This document shows positions 11,830 to 24,780 of a DNA stretch of 64,000 nt, in pieces. This stretch comes from Phaeotremella fagi (taxonomy: Eukaryota; Basidiomycota; Tremellomycetes; Tremellales; Phaeotremellaceae). Under the pieces are notes generated by a model. That model made no database searches. It had not been told where the DNA came from and worked only from the letters and a program-made list of their open reading frames with translations. The position numbers and the translations under genes are program-made. The DNA is taken from assembly GCA_001599715.1 (NCBI GenBank), contig BCHU01000002.1, forward strand, positions 1,364,001-1,428,000, read 5' to 3'. How positions within the stretch are numbered: the first letter of the stretch is position 1; the number at the start of each line of letters is the position of its first letter.

Positions 11830-12923
11830 ATTACTTAGATCGTTTAAAATTGATTCACTGGATCTGTTTGGATCGTCAGAATCTTTGGTCATTAAGGGGC
11901 TTTTCATTTATAGACTTACATTGTAGATACCATGAACGTTATGATTTTGAGAAGTGTGGCAGTGTGTCAGTGGCCAAGGAGAGGATTGGATAAACGCTAT
12001 TTACGTTGCTCAAATCGACACCAAGCCAATCTGGGAATACCTGATCTTCTGGTCTATCGCTAAGCGATTGTACTCAAGACCTCTGAACTTTCTAACTTGA
12101 CATCTGTTTCTTACCGCACGAGCCTCCTTCACTATATAAAACTGAAAGTGGCACTTTTCACCCAACGTTGAATGACTTTCTACTTTCAATCTTAACAATG
12201 AAAATTTTCAAAGTGGCACCTATTTCTACTCATTTCTTCAGCGAGAAAGACCATCTCCTCAGCCCGATCTACACCTCTTCAACCAGAAAAATCTAGAAAA
12301 AACCAGTTCACACTGGTAGCCACATAATATAACTCCGTCGGTAATAACACCCTATAACGCCGCGAAACGCCGACCCTTGATGGATTCAGAATTACCACCG
12401 CAAGCGTATGCCCCCTCGCCCCATTTCAATTTTTTATCTCTTTCTCTCTTTTCTTCTTTTTCTCAATTCCGAGATTCTTCACTCGTAAAAAGTCTTTTAT
12501 CTACCTTAAAACTAATCAAAACAGTGAGTTCTATCATCTGGTGTCTGTCTGTATCCTTGCTGTGGAACTTTGAATCCCTTTGTTCTCGTCGTTATCAGCG
12601 TGGGAAGAAGAGATCCTCGTCAAGTGGCGTGTCATCTTTTTACTTTTTGTTAACGGTAGCGAGCGTCAATTTGGGCGTCTACGCATCTGTGAAGCAAGCT
12701 GTACTCCCAGGTAACGATGAGGTAGAGTGGGAGCTGGTTGATGACAACGTTCACTGCTCCACTGGATGACTTCAGCCTCCTCGGCGAGCTTATCTGTGGA
12801 GCTACTGAATAGGATCTCCACTCTCCGTTCAAGCTCTTTTCATTGTTTTGTACTGTCCTCTGTTTCAATTCACTATCTTCTGAACACCGCTGACTCTCCT
12901 TTCTTAGCTTAAAACACTCTAAA
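11830..12923 (+). promoter_or_regulatory. TEF1 promoter, leader and 384-nt leader intron
   Basis: There is no convincing gene in this 1.1-kb stretch. A TATATAAA run is at 12132-12139. The probable untranslated first exon ends at 12523. A long leader intron runs from GTGAGT at 12524 to TTCTTAG ending 12907, with a CTGAC branch site at about 12890; the TEF1 ATG follows 16 nt later. Such leader introns are common in fungal EF-1alpha genes. Repeated AGTGGCAC-type elements occur at 12144-12161 and 12199-12219, one of them attached to the 12-bp palindrome TGAAAATTTTCA. Confidence 0.6.
12199..12217 (+). repeat. TGAAAATTTTCA palindrome plus AAGTGGC, copy 1
   Basis: A perfect 12-bp palindrome (12199-12210) followed directly by AAGTGGC, upstream of TEF1. 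The same arrangement recurs in TEF1 intron 1. Confidence 0.6.
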
Positions 12924-14920
<1,997 letters not shown>

Positions 14921-15445
14921 ATGGATTAAGAAGTTGTACGAAGTTCCGCCAGCGAAATTTTTTCAATTCCTTTCTACATTTCTTTTAATAGCTTCGTCTA
15001 GTGGTATGCATTGTTTCCGCTTCTCATCACGTTTAATTATGCAGCACCCTTTGCATCATATCACATTGTTTCCTGCATCCATCACCTTTTTTTTCGTGAG
15101 ATTCATTCTTCATACATAGAGAAGATGTTGAAAAGATTGAGAAGATGAGAGGTGCCACACCCATCGTCCCTTCTGTCTGCCATTATTATTACGACGCAAT
15201 GTTATGTTGCTGTACGATGGTCTATATATATTCATCATGATCACTACGATCCTTTAGTCTAAGTAGTGACTTGACATGAATTGGAAGCATGGGAAGGTAG
15301 TACGCGGTAAGAGAAGAGGCAAGAAGGAGAAGGAGGAATAAAATAAGTCACACTATATGCCACGTGGCAGCTCAACCGCAAACTGAAGTCTCGAATTCTC
15401 TATACTTTATTGACATTTTGACTTCACATCCATCTGAAAAACAAT
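14921..15445 (+). promoter_or_regulatory. TEF1 3' flank and MED7 promoter
   Basis: No gene is seen. The first part is T-rich 3' UTR of TEF1. A TATATATA run lies near 15223-15231. The perfect 10-bp palindrome GCCACGTGGC, holding a CACGTG E-box, is at 15359-15368, 78 bp before the MED7 start. Confidence 0.5.
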
Positions 15446-16343
15446 ATGTCAGACGAAAACTCTGCAGCTCAGATCACCAATACACTCTTCCCCCCTCCCC
15501 CACCATTCTACAAGCACTTCACCGACGAGAATCTCGCCCGCTTAGGGGAATCTAGCGGTACGAATAAAAACAAAGGTGTTGAGGATGGAGAAACAGCAAC
15601 TACTCAAATACCATCCGAAGAAGAGTTGATCGAACTGAAAAATCAATTGGAAAAACCTAGGGCTGATTGGGTGAGGGAGGAGGCACGCTGGATGTGTTTT
15701 GGACAGATGTATACTGTAGGTCGGTTGACTATGAAATCAGCGAGTAACCTGCTGATCGACTTTTAGTCTGAACCCTTCATACCAACTCCCGCTTCCATTG
15801 GTCTTCCAGCGTTCTTCCCACCGGAGGAGCAACCACATACTACCTTACCCACTCTACTTCATTCTTTCCTACATACCCTATTACTTCTTATCGATACTCT
15901 CACCAACACTGCTAGAGATCCTGGGGAATTGATGGAGAAAGGTTGGGCTCATGAAGGCGATCAAGTGGGTTTGGGTCAGCTTTTATTCAAGAGCGTCGTT
16001 TCTGATTTTCTAGCGCTTAGTATGTTCAACATCTGACTAATTTATCGGCTACCATGATGGTTACCACTAACCAGCTAAGAAGTGTTCAGGTACGTTGAAA
16101 GGAAGCGATTTCAGTTTCCAATCTTCTTGGTCTAATACTTTTTTCTGATATCGTTTCAGGCTGAGTCTACCTTGGTTCTTTTGATGGAAAAACAATTGAC
16201 GGATAGACGTAAACAAACTCAGTTGCTGAGAGAGTAGGTCTTAGAGCTTCATTTCAAGATAACTGACTTGCTTTCTCGTCAGTAAATGCCAATCGTTGTC
16301 TCAATCAATACAGGCCCTGAAAGCTCTAGCTTCAGAAGGGTAG
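15446..16343 (+). CDS. MED7: Mediator subunit MED7
   Basis: Exons: 15446-15715, 15767-15964, 16021-16089, 16160-16233 and 16283-16343. The opening NTLFPPPPPFYKHFTDENLARL is the classic Med7 N-terminus (poly-Pro then YK-FT-EN). IGLPAFFPPEEQ follows around residue 100. The C-terminal half is helical, with leucine-rich stretches that in the family form the coiled coil with MED21. The protein is part of the middle module of Mediator, which bridges transcription factors and RNA polymerase II in the nucleus. The intron 15965-16020 was chosen because reading through gives an early stop, while splicing joins GDQ to YVQHLTNLSATM and restores the helix. Confidence 0.92.
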
Positions 16344-16797
16344 TGTGCTAGTATATAACGGTCAAGAAGTGATAGGCAATATTTTCTATGAAAGAATGAT
16401 TACATAAATATACTTGTACTTAAGAGTTTTGGTCGTCATTTTCTCCGGTTTTAGCTAGCGTAGCCCCGATTATGGAAGGTGACGGTAGAAGGTTGGAAGT
16501 AGAACATGCTGCTGCTGCTGCAGTCTACTTTCACCTCGTTGCCTAGACAATGCTGTACTTATAGCAAGTTCTAGAAGCTTGAGATCTTCGTGTACGCAGT
16601 AATTCCGTTCCGTATTGTGGCGATAAAACCTGCCTCTAGTGAGTAACCACGAAATGACGTAGGTGCAGGAGCAGAGAGACCAGAGCCGTACATAATGGGG
16701 CGCAGTTGAAAATCTTCACTTTTCTTTCTATCTTTTACTTATTCAAATCTTCTCATTTCTTTCCAATTCTAATACAAACACAAACACAATATCCACA
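16344..16797 (+). promoter_or_regulatory. MED7 3' flank and promoter of the Vip1-like gene
   Basis: No gene is seen. A short CTG repeat (five units, ending CTGCAG) lies at about 16507-16524. The leader near 16700-16797 is pyrimidine-rich and ends in an ACAAACACAA tract before the ATG, typical of strongly translated fungal genes. Confidence 0.35.
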
Positions 16798-17861
16798 ATG
16801 TCTACTACAGGTTACACTATCCACGTCTCCGGTCTCGCCGCTTCAACAGACGAGACCAAACTCTCAGACTTCTTCTCTTTCTGTGGTAAACTCACCAGTG
16901 TCAAGAAAAACGGAACTGAAGCAGATATCACTTTTGAAAAGCTTTCAGCTATGAGAACGAGTTTGATGTTGAACGGTGGTACTGTGAGTTCCAATCAACT
17001 GTGCAGAAAGATCAATCACTAATTCTTATTAGCTTGACGGTGCTCATCTTGAAGTTACTTCATCAGCTGAACCAGCAACACCTACATCATCCATTCTCCC
17101 CACTGGAACCACTGGCGCTACACCAATCGGTGCTACAGAAATCTCTCAAGAGGACAAGCCAAAGGTGAGTAATTATATCAAGAGAGCCTGTCTAACCTCG
17201 TAGGCCGCCATCGTTGCTGAATACCTTGCTCACGGATACGTCATGGGTGACCACATCGTTCAACGTGCCATTGATCTTGACCGTAGGTAGTTTATCTTTC
17301 TGCTAAAACCACCTCTAATCCCCCCTAGACAAACAAGGTATCTCCCACAAATTCCTCAGTTTCTTCGACTCCCTCGACAAAACCGTCGGTAGCAAAGTTA
17401 TCGGTGAAAACCAAACCGTCTCCGGTAAACTCAACGAAGGTGCTCAAACCGTTATTGCCAAGACTAAAGAGGTCGATCAAAACCGTGGTGTCTCTACCAA
17501 ATTCCAAGATTACTACTCTAAAGTCTTTGGTACACCTCTTGGTCAAAAGTGAGTTTAGATCCGGTGGGACATGATGTTTTAACGTTTGAACATTGCTGAT
17601 GGGTCAGAACTTCTAACAGAGTCGTTCAATTCTACACCACTACTCAAAAACAAGTTTTAGATGTTCACGACGAGGCTAAACGTATTGCTGTAAGTGGACA
17701 CTTGTTTCAATTGCAACTTTTCTGACACTTCTCAGGCCGAGAAGAAAGCTGCTTCCGCTGCTTCTACTCCAGTCATCCCACCAGCAACCGGAACCCCAGC
17801 TCCAGAAGTTATTGCCGTCCCAGTCACCGTTCCAGTTGTTGCTGCCATGCCAACTCTTTAA
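16798..17861 (+). CDS. vip1: Vip1-type RRM protein
   Basis: Exons: 16798-16983, 17033-17164, 17204-17282, 17329-17548, 17608-17689 and 17736-17861, about 270 residues. The N-terminal RRM spans YTIHVSGLAASTDETKL, the RNP-like FFSFCGKLTSVKK and ADITFEKLSAMRTSLMLNGG. A variable linker follows, then the Vip1-specific C-terminal region: IVAEYLAHGYVMGDHIVQRA, a DHKQGISHKF stretch, a QDYY helix and VLDVHDEAKRIAAEKKAA. The tail is Ala/Pro/Val-rich. The order and wording match S. pombe Vip1, an RNA-binding protein linked to actin organisation and stress; the molecular role is not settled. The splice at 17282/17329 is needed to join DLD to HKQGIS. Confidence 0.88.
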
Positions 17862-18412
17862 TCGAATAGACAGTCATGAAGGAAAAGCTTGTTGATAACG
17901 ATTTGAGATGATACCACGAGAGGAAAGGTTTTGTAAATAGCTGAATATTAATTGCTGTTGTCTAAAGATGTATATCTTAGGGCTTCTTTTTGATTAATCG
18001 CACTGCATGTTATTGAAAAAAATACATTCAAAAAGCATAAGAATACAAAAAATCTAGGCTCGAAAGCCATACACTCTGACAGCCCCAGAAGAGTCCTGAT
18101 CGAGTTGTCACTCTTTCCATCAACGACGATGAAAAGTTTGGAATAGCGACGTCACCAAATTGCACTAAAGCCTTCTGTCTCCGGGTCAAGCACTTGGCGT
18201 TGACGCTTTCCGAGCTACAAGAGCTATGAGAGGAACTCTCGTCTCGAGCTATGATAAACTCAAGAACGAGAACGGGAAACAAGGCAACCCCCCGCACCCT
18301 TACCAAGTTTACGATCCCACCATGCTCTCCACTGTTTTTACCCAGTTTCTCAGAGTTACCAAAAAAGGTGAATGGGATGAAAACGCATTTCTGGTCGGGT
18401 GCTGCTCGAATT
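17862..18412. other. 3' flank between the Vip1-like gene and the candidate microprotein transcript
   Basis: No confident gene. On the - strand one frame stays open from about 18515 to 18028 but has no recognisable domain. It probably lies in the 3' part of the - strand transcript described at 18413-18579. The + strand part after 17862 is AT-rich and looks like 3' UTR. Confidence 0.35.
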
Positions 18413-18579
18413 TTAGTCGAGGATCCGGTGAGGACCAGTAGTATGATACCAGGGGTTAAAATTCCAGGACCTTCCCATGTTTGTGTGGGAGGGAGATTTC
18501 TGTGGAGGGTCAGTTTTGAGTCGGGTTGAGTGACGGGTTGGGTTGAACTTACGAAGATATCCCTCTGTTTGTAAAACAT
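18413..18579 (-). CDS. Candidate spliced microprotein (37 aa), unknown function
   Basis: I do not recognise this gene. The - strand shows an untranslated first exon ending at CAACGACAG (about 18667). An intron with GTAGGT donor and CACTAAC branch site follows, then an exon carrying ATG at 18579. A 53-nt intron comes next (18500-18552, GTAAGT, CTGAC branch, CACAG), and the last exon has the stop at 18413. The spliced frame encodes 37 residues starting MFYKQRDIF and ending GPHRILD, rich in Trp, Asn and His. A TATATATT run lies upstream at about 18705. In another frame the same exons give a longer product starting MIYIFQ, whose ATG lies upstream of the TATA. The introns look real; the coding frame is uncertain, and a non-coding RNA is possible. 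Confidence 0.3.
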
Positions 18580-19124
18580 AATGTGACCTTGGAGCTGTGA
18601 GTGGGTTAGTGATGAAGCGGGGGTAAGGACAGCTGGGAGGGAATAAAATAGAATAATAACCTACCTGTCGTTGTGGATGATGAAGTCAAAATGAAGCAAC
18701 AACTGAAATATATAGATCATCACGGTGTTACGCGGGGTTGGGAGTCATTGGCTTCGTGTGGCGGTGAATAACGACGGAATCAAATCCTTCGCACCTCCTC
18801 TATAAAATTCAATTCAACATCCCCCTCTCTTCTCTTCTTCTTAACGCAGTCGATTTAATTCGACAACTCCATTCAAAAGCACCGGTTTCACTTTCCAGCG
18901 TAGATCCTTTACATTCTAAAGTTGATCTCCTATCTCGTATGATTCACCGGCCGTCATTATCTTGGAGGAGAGTGATTGATTCATTCGTTTCTTGGGTGAG
19001 GTGTTCATCGATCTCGTTCCCTTAGTAAGGAATGGGATCAGTGATGAGGAGCTCAAGACTCGTTTGACATTTGGTTTCAGTTGTAGATTGGTTCTTCAAT
19101 TGGATTTACTCTTTATGCATCGTA
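18580..19124. other. Gene-poor interval before the SGD1 3' end
   Basis: Contains the first exon, intron and TATA-like promoter of the - strand transcript (18580 to about 18720). Beyond that are pyrimidine-rich sequence at 18795-18845 and a stretch without ORFs of note. No further gene is supported. Confidence 0.35.
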
Positions 19125-22100
19125 CTAGATAGCCCTTCCCAACACCTCCCTCGCAACTTCCAAACCCATCTTCACACACTCCTTCTCCCTATCCCCCAAA
19201 CCCATGAACACCCTCTCAGCAGCTTTCCCACCTTTCCCCAATTTCTTAGCTTTCCCATCAATCATCTCAGTCTCAATAATCCATAACCAACCCTGAGCGA
19301 GTTCAAGATTACTCAGAGTTTTGTCGAAAATTTCTTGAATCGATTCGTCGTCAAAGGAAGTCGACTTATATCCTTTGGGTAAGGTTAAGAGGGGAGATGA
19401 AGTTTGTGTTGATAGTATGAGATAAATCAAGAATGTCACTAAAAAAGCTATCGTGTTTGATCGAAGAGTTGTAAAGTCAACAGCCTGTATAACGGTCAGT
19501 ATCGTAGTAACACCCAACCCACCTTGAACACGGATAAATCCAAACCACCTCTGGCAACGATGAAAGCTAAAGCTTTGGCAACGTTCCCAATCCGTTCCCT
19601 CGAAATTTTGTGATCATCGTTAGATCCGAACCTCTCTCCAGCATTCGTTCCAGCTCCCCCAACACCAGTTTCACCCAGTTCTCTCAAGAAATCCCAAAGC
19701 GCGTATTGAAGAGTGAATCGATGTGAATACGAATCTTTCAGCAAGTGCGACAGAATCAAAGTGTAGTACGGGTTGTAGGTTTTTTCCTAGACGTCAGCTT
19801 CGGTTTTAGACACATACATACCAGTCCACAGCAATGTAGCGCAACTCTGACGAATTCTCTTTGTTGAATTTCGGTTAACTTGAATTGAGTTAATCGATCA
19901 CAAGCGTGGATGTAGTCCTACCTGTCAGATGGAGACAACCCCCATACTCACCTCTGAAGTCATGAGAACCACAAAGACGGATCTTCGAACGTCCGTGTTC
20001 ATCCCCTGTTTTCTGGCAAGTTCAAACAAGACCTCTTCGTCTTCCTTGACGATTTTCTCCTTCTTGACAACTTTGTCTTTGACTGGCTGGTCCACTAAAG
20101 GATTGCCACTCCATCCTGCACCTACTAACCACCATTTCCCTTTGGTCTCTGCGGTCAACAAATCTTGAAGCGAGACTCGAAGTGGTTCATAAGCAAGAAC
20201 TATGTGGTGTTAGTCGAGTATGTGATTACAACCTACGCCTTCTCTTCTTGCCTAAACCGTTCAAAAACTGCTTCATTCGATTGGTAGCGGCGACACCTTG
20301 TTCCGTCCCGTTCGTGGATTTGATCTTTCCATTTTTAATATTTGTCAAAGTTTCAACCATGAATCTTGCTCGTGACCTGGAGGGATTAGCAACTCCAACC
20401 CAGATGCACTCACGTCATGACCTTTTCCTTTCCTTTTGTACGTTCCTGTACGAGGTTCACGATATCTTTCAAACTGGCTGGATCGTCCGTACGCAACTGA
20501 GCACCAGAGCCTAATTGTCAGTCAAATACTTCAACCCATCTTACATCTCAGGATCTTGAGTAAACCCTCGACAGCACTTTCATCCATTCCCTGATCGTCT
20601 TCACGACTATCTAAGAACTGTCGCACCAGGTCGTAAATGATCTTCGAAGACACGACCCCAGCGTTGTACAACTCCGCAATTAACACCAAAAGATTGAGTG
20701 ATTCCTTTGACGCATCTGGAGTTTCGTAGATCGTTGCTTCTAGAGGCGATTGATCGCTTGGAACTCCTTGACGTAGTCTATGAAACCTGAGGACGAGAGT
20801 GTGTAAAAAATGTGCGCCTGGTGGTGAGTCACGATCGTCTCACGTTACATACCGAACTCCATTCCTATCACCCTATGAAGTGCACCAACGAGTGTTGCGT
20901 AAAGAACCACAAACGAATCTAACAGATTTGCTTTGTTGGAAATCATTTGAATAACAAGTGTTGTGATTGTTGTTGTGACGTCTGGATGTCAGTTATGACT
21001 CGACTCTATTGTTTACCATTTCGACTATGTCCACGATAAAGTTCTTCGATCTCGTTCAAGATCGAGTCAAGGTTAGCTTCACTCAACCTTATGCTTGGTC
21101 AATAACGGTCTTCATACAAGTTCTTTACCCACTTGTTCAACAACCCTTGAGCTTTCCGCTCCAACTTGAACATCTCCATCACCTTCTCTTTACTCCCTTT
21201 GGCTTTTTCTTCAAGTTGAGCTGCACGCAGGTGGGGCGGGACGTATTTCGTCTCCGTCTCTGATCTCTCTGCAGGTACATCAGGTATTTGACTGTCGTCA
21301 TCTTCTGACGTATCGGTGTCATCGTCTTGGGATAGGCCGTCCTGTTCTTCTGCAACTTCTTCGTCTCCCTCGTTTTCAAGATCTTCCCCAGAAGATCCCT
21401 CTTCCTCATCCTCATCCTCGTCTTCATCCATTTCTGAGTCCTCACTCTCATCCCCATCCTCAGAACGATCCTCCAATGTGGATCCTTGAAGACCTTTCCC
21501 ACCTGGTCCAATGATATCTGCAAACTCTAGTAAATCTGTATCGACCCAAAGAGTCAGCTTAGGTTCGATCAGGAAGAACAAAGCTGACCATCTAATCCAT
21601 CATCCAAATCGTCTTCTTCGGCTTTCTCCTTCCCCTTCCCTTTGCTCCCTTTATGTTTCAGCATCCATTCCAACCAAGCAATCTCTCCGTCCTCTTTATC
21701 AGGCCCAGTGGATGAACCAGGTAGCGTCAATTCGGGTAATTTCTTTTTCTTCTTCACCGGAGATGTATCTGAAGTTATCGGTCGTTTGTTGGTTTGAACA
21801 GTTCGACTGGATGTAGTCATAGGTACTTCGATCTCTTCGTCCGTCTCACTTGAATCTTCTTCATCGTCATGACTCTGATGTAGATGTTTGGGTCGAGTCG
21901 CTGGTCCTTTTTTATTATCCCTCGAAGCCTTTCTCATATCTTTGCGATTCATCGATCCATTCCCTCGTGGTCCATTTTTACCTTAAAGCGAGAGTCAGCT
22001 TCCTAGACATTTCCTTGAAAAAATAACCAACCTCGAGCAGCGTCAACTTGTTCTTGCAAAGCTGATGGTAATTTCGGTCTTAGAGGTCCATTTCTTCCAC

Positions 22101-22170
22101 CTCTGCCTGATCCTCTCCCACCCCTTGCACCTCTTGCTCCACCTCCAAAGCCATTTCTTTGAGGGGGCAT
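19125..22170 (-). CDS. SGD1: SGD1/NOM1 nucleolar MIF4G-MA3 protein
   Basis: Multi-exon - strand gene starting MPPQRNGFGGGARGARGG, an RGG-type N-terminus, and ending LEVAREVLGRAI. After a Lys-rich and strongly acidic region (MDEDEDEDEEE) comes the family hallmark KYVPPHLRAAQ. The MIF4G domain follows (ELYRGHSRND, DSFVVLYATLVGALHRVIG, TIYETPDASKESLNLLVLIA, NRMKQFLNGLGKK). The MA3 domain holds RRSVFVVLMTSE, DYIHACDRLTQFKLTE and LILSHLLKDSYSHRFTLQYA. In yeast, Sgd1 is nucleolar and needed for 18S rRNA maturation, and human NOM1 anchors PP1 (family knowledge). The length and domain order are normal. Exon edges inside the gene were not all fixed. Confidence 0.92.
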
Positions 22171-22401
22171 TTTAGATTTGATATAAGTGAGTAATATTTA
22201 CAAATTAAAGGAGGAGTTGAACATTTTAACTTTTGAGTGGCAATAAAGTCACGTGACTTGATATGCGCGTCCAAAAGCGTCAATCAGCCTCTACTTTACA
22301 TCAAAATAACCCATAACATCCATATCATATCAAACAAAAAGGATCAAGAACATCCTCCAATCCAATCCCACAGATCCCCATCCCCCGATGCATCTCTAAC
22401 C
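22171..22401. promoter_or_regulatory. Bidirectional promoter with a 14-bp CACGTG palindrome
   Basis: This interval lies between the diverging SGD1 (start 22170) and the coiled-coil gene (start 22402). The perfect palindrome AAGTCACGTGACTT at 22246-22259 is centred on an E-box. It is a good candidate for a bHLH factor such as Cbf1, whose consensus is RTCACRTG. A 4-codon upstream ORF (22388-22399) precedes the + strand gene. Confidence 0.6.
22388..22399 (+). promoter_or_regulatory. Four-codon upstream ORF (Met-His-Leu-stop)
   Basis: ATGCATCTCTAA ends two bases before the main ATG at 22402. If it lies within the leader, it would be the last uORF met by scanning ribosomes and would need very fast re-initiation or leaky scanning. 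Confidence 0.5.
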
Positions 22402-24554
22402 ATGTCAGCCAACACAACTTCACCCTCGCAAATCCCCATCTCCGTTCAAAGACGAAATTCAATCCAATCCGTAAAAACAACTTCACCGAATTCTCATCCA
22501 TCAGTCAATGGTCAAGCAACGAGTTCGCCCCCTGCTACATCTGTATCTGTATCAGGTAGACCATCAAGTTCGTTATCCTCAAAACCACCATCAATAAGAT
22601 CAGTTTCCGCAGGTCCTGGTCCTAGTGCTATACCTAAACGAAGAAGTTTATTGGGAATAGGTAGAAGCTCTTTAGGGAACGAGGGGATCAATGAGGACGA
22701 CAAATCAAGTGAGTTTGTCTCCATGATGATCAAGCTACATGCTCACCGCTTTTAGATGATCAATCTGCTCAGGTCAAAAACTTAGAGTTGTCACTGGCAC
22801 AAGCTCATCAACGAATTTTAGAATTAACTTCAAACATGAAAGCTAATTTATCGTTATCAACCTCTCCCGGAACTGTCTCGATACTTGAAGACGGTAGACC
22901 ATGGACACCTCTCAACGGTGTCAACGGTCTACCTGAATTCGATGGTTTCACTCCTGGAAGCGTCGTTACTGCTGATGATGTTGATCTCGACGACTTAGAT
23001 GATCCATCAATCACTGATCCATGTAAGTGTTACAAAACTTAATTACCATTACTGATATTCACTTACAGTGAGACAACCAACTCAGTCCAGTATCAATCGA
23101 TCAAAGGCCAGAGGAAAACTAATACCCCATTCAAGTCCGAGCTATGATCTGCGTAAACGAGCAGGGACACCCAATGAAGGGGCTGCTACACAATATCGCC
23201 CGGGGGAAGGTAGATTGGGTTTGAGCCGTAAGTCAGATGTTAACTCTGCCTTATCAATCTAATAATCCACAGAAATACCCGTTTCCAAAGTTCAACATGC
23301 TCTTTCTCTTCATGCAACCCCACCAGCTCCACAATTCTCTGATCGTCCTGACCTACGACATCTGAACGAATCACCTCCAAAATCATCTGATAATCACCTT
23401 CGATCTCCTTTTCTGGGATCTTCACCCACTCCCTCAACATCACATCTACCTTCACCGTCCGCATACCAATTTACCAATGGGATAGGTCTTGGACATCCTG
23501 ATGGTCGTCTGTCACCAAACGGCGGTGGACTTCGACGTTCGACTGGACCGTCAGGTTCGGCGGCTTCCACCAGAGTTATCGATTCTTTACAAACGGATTT
23601 ACTCAATGTGAAAGGTCATTTGGAGAGGGTAAAAGGGGAAGTCAGATCCAGTCAAAGGGTTATAGAGTCGGTATGTAAATATTCTTTGTGACAGTCTTTT
23701 GCTGACCCTTGTACAGTTCACTCGTCAAACTGAGGACCTCAAAGAAACAAGGGAAAGAATGAGAGTAGAGTGTGAGGGATTGAACAACGTAATCGCTAGG
23801 AAGGAAAGACTCTTACAAGGTCAGCTTCTCGACAACGATAAGCGATATGAGCTGACACCCCTCCAGAGGTTCTTGATAGAGCTAGAACAGCCGAAGCGTC
23901 GCTTGCAGCACAGTTATCAACTCGAAAAGCCCTGGAGCAATCTACGAAAAAATCTCTAACCACAATGTCAACACAACTAACTGAAGCCCAAGCTGCTCAA
24001 AACAAGGCTGAAAGGGAAGCGACAAGTTTGAGGGAATCCGTGAAAAGCTTGAGGGATGTTTGGGCGAGAGAAGTCAAGAGTGTGAGGGATGAGTGGGTTG
24101 CTGGGAGAGAAAAGGGTGAAAAGGAGAGGGAGGCTGCTGTAAGTTGACTTTTTGTCAGTTGAGAAACATACTCAAACCTCTACAGAGACTCAAACATCTT
24201 GCACTGGTTAAACTTGTCCAATCGCAATCGTAAGTCCGAGTCATCTCCTTTCCAGTATCCAAAACTCATCGCTCGACAGCGCGGATCGAGCTGCCATTCA
24301 AAAACTAGTCGAAACTTCTGCCCAACATTCTAAAGCTGCCACCGAAGCTTTCGAAATCCAAATCAAACAACTTCGTGAAGAGCTAGATAGATCGACTGAA
24401 GATTCGAAGCAAGCTAGAGCTACGGCTTCGTAAGTTTTGATACACAAACTCTAGGCTGATTTTGAATAGTGATTTAGCTGCTGAACTTTCACGTCTTCGT
24501 CGAATGATGCGTGAAACCCCTCGAGATGATCTGAATGCTATAGCAGCAGACTGA
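22402..24554 (+). CDS. Ser-rich coiled-coil protein, function unknown
   Basis: Multi-exon + strand gene of roughly 580 residues. The N-terminal half is Ser/Pro/Thr-rich and probably disordered (SGRPSSSLSSKPPSIRSVSA, IPKRRSLLGIGRSSLG). A short coiled coil appears around VKNLELSLAQAHQRILELTS. The C-terminal half is a long coiled coil, from VIDSLQTDLLNVKGHLERVK through SLRESVKSLRDVWAREVKSV to ELSRLRRMMRETPRDDLN. The splice at 23816-ish/23867 joins LLQ to EVLDRARTAEASL and keeps the heptad pattern. No catalytic domain is visible. The architecture resembles cytoskeletal or mRNA-transport adaptors, but I cannot assign a family. A 4-codon uORF ends 2 nt before the start. Confidence 0.8.
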
Positions 24555-24780
24555 CTCATTTGCTGGTAACACCAGTTCGAGCGGGTAACTTTGATTTTAC
24601 TATTGACAGACGGGCTACTTCTTATATTCTTGCATTGTGTATACCGTTATATTCATACCATCTAGATCTAACGACTTTTTATGCCCTTCATCTCCCTTCT
24701 GATCCCAAATCACACTTAGTATGTAGCATATTTTTTGTTCAATGCACCCAAACGTAGTTGTTTCCAGATAAGGAGGGAGG

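Noticed and set aside
12377..12769. 130-codon + strand open frame upstream of TEF1
   Set aside because: It crosses the good leader-intron donor at 12524, is low-complexity, and fits the untranslated leader and intron of TEF1.
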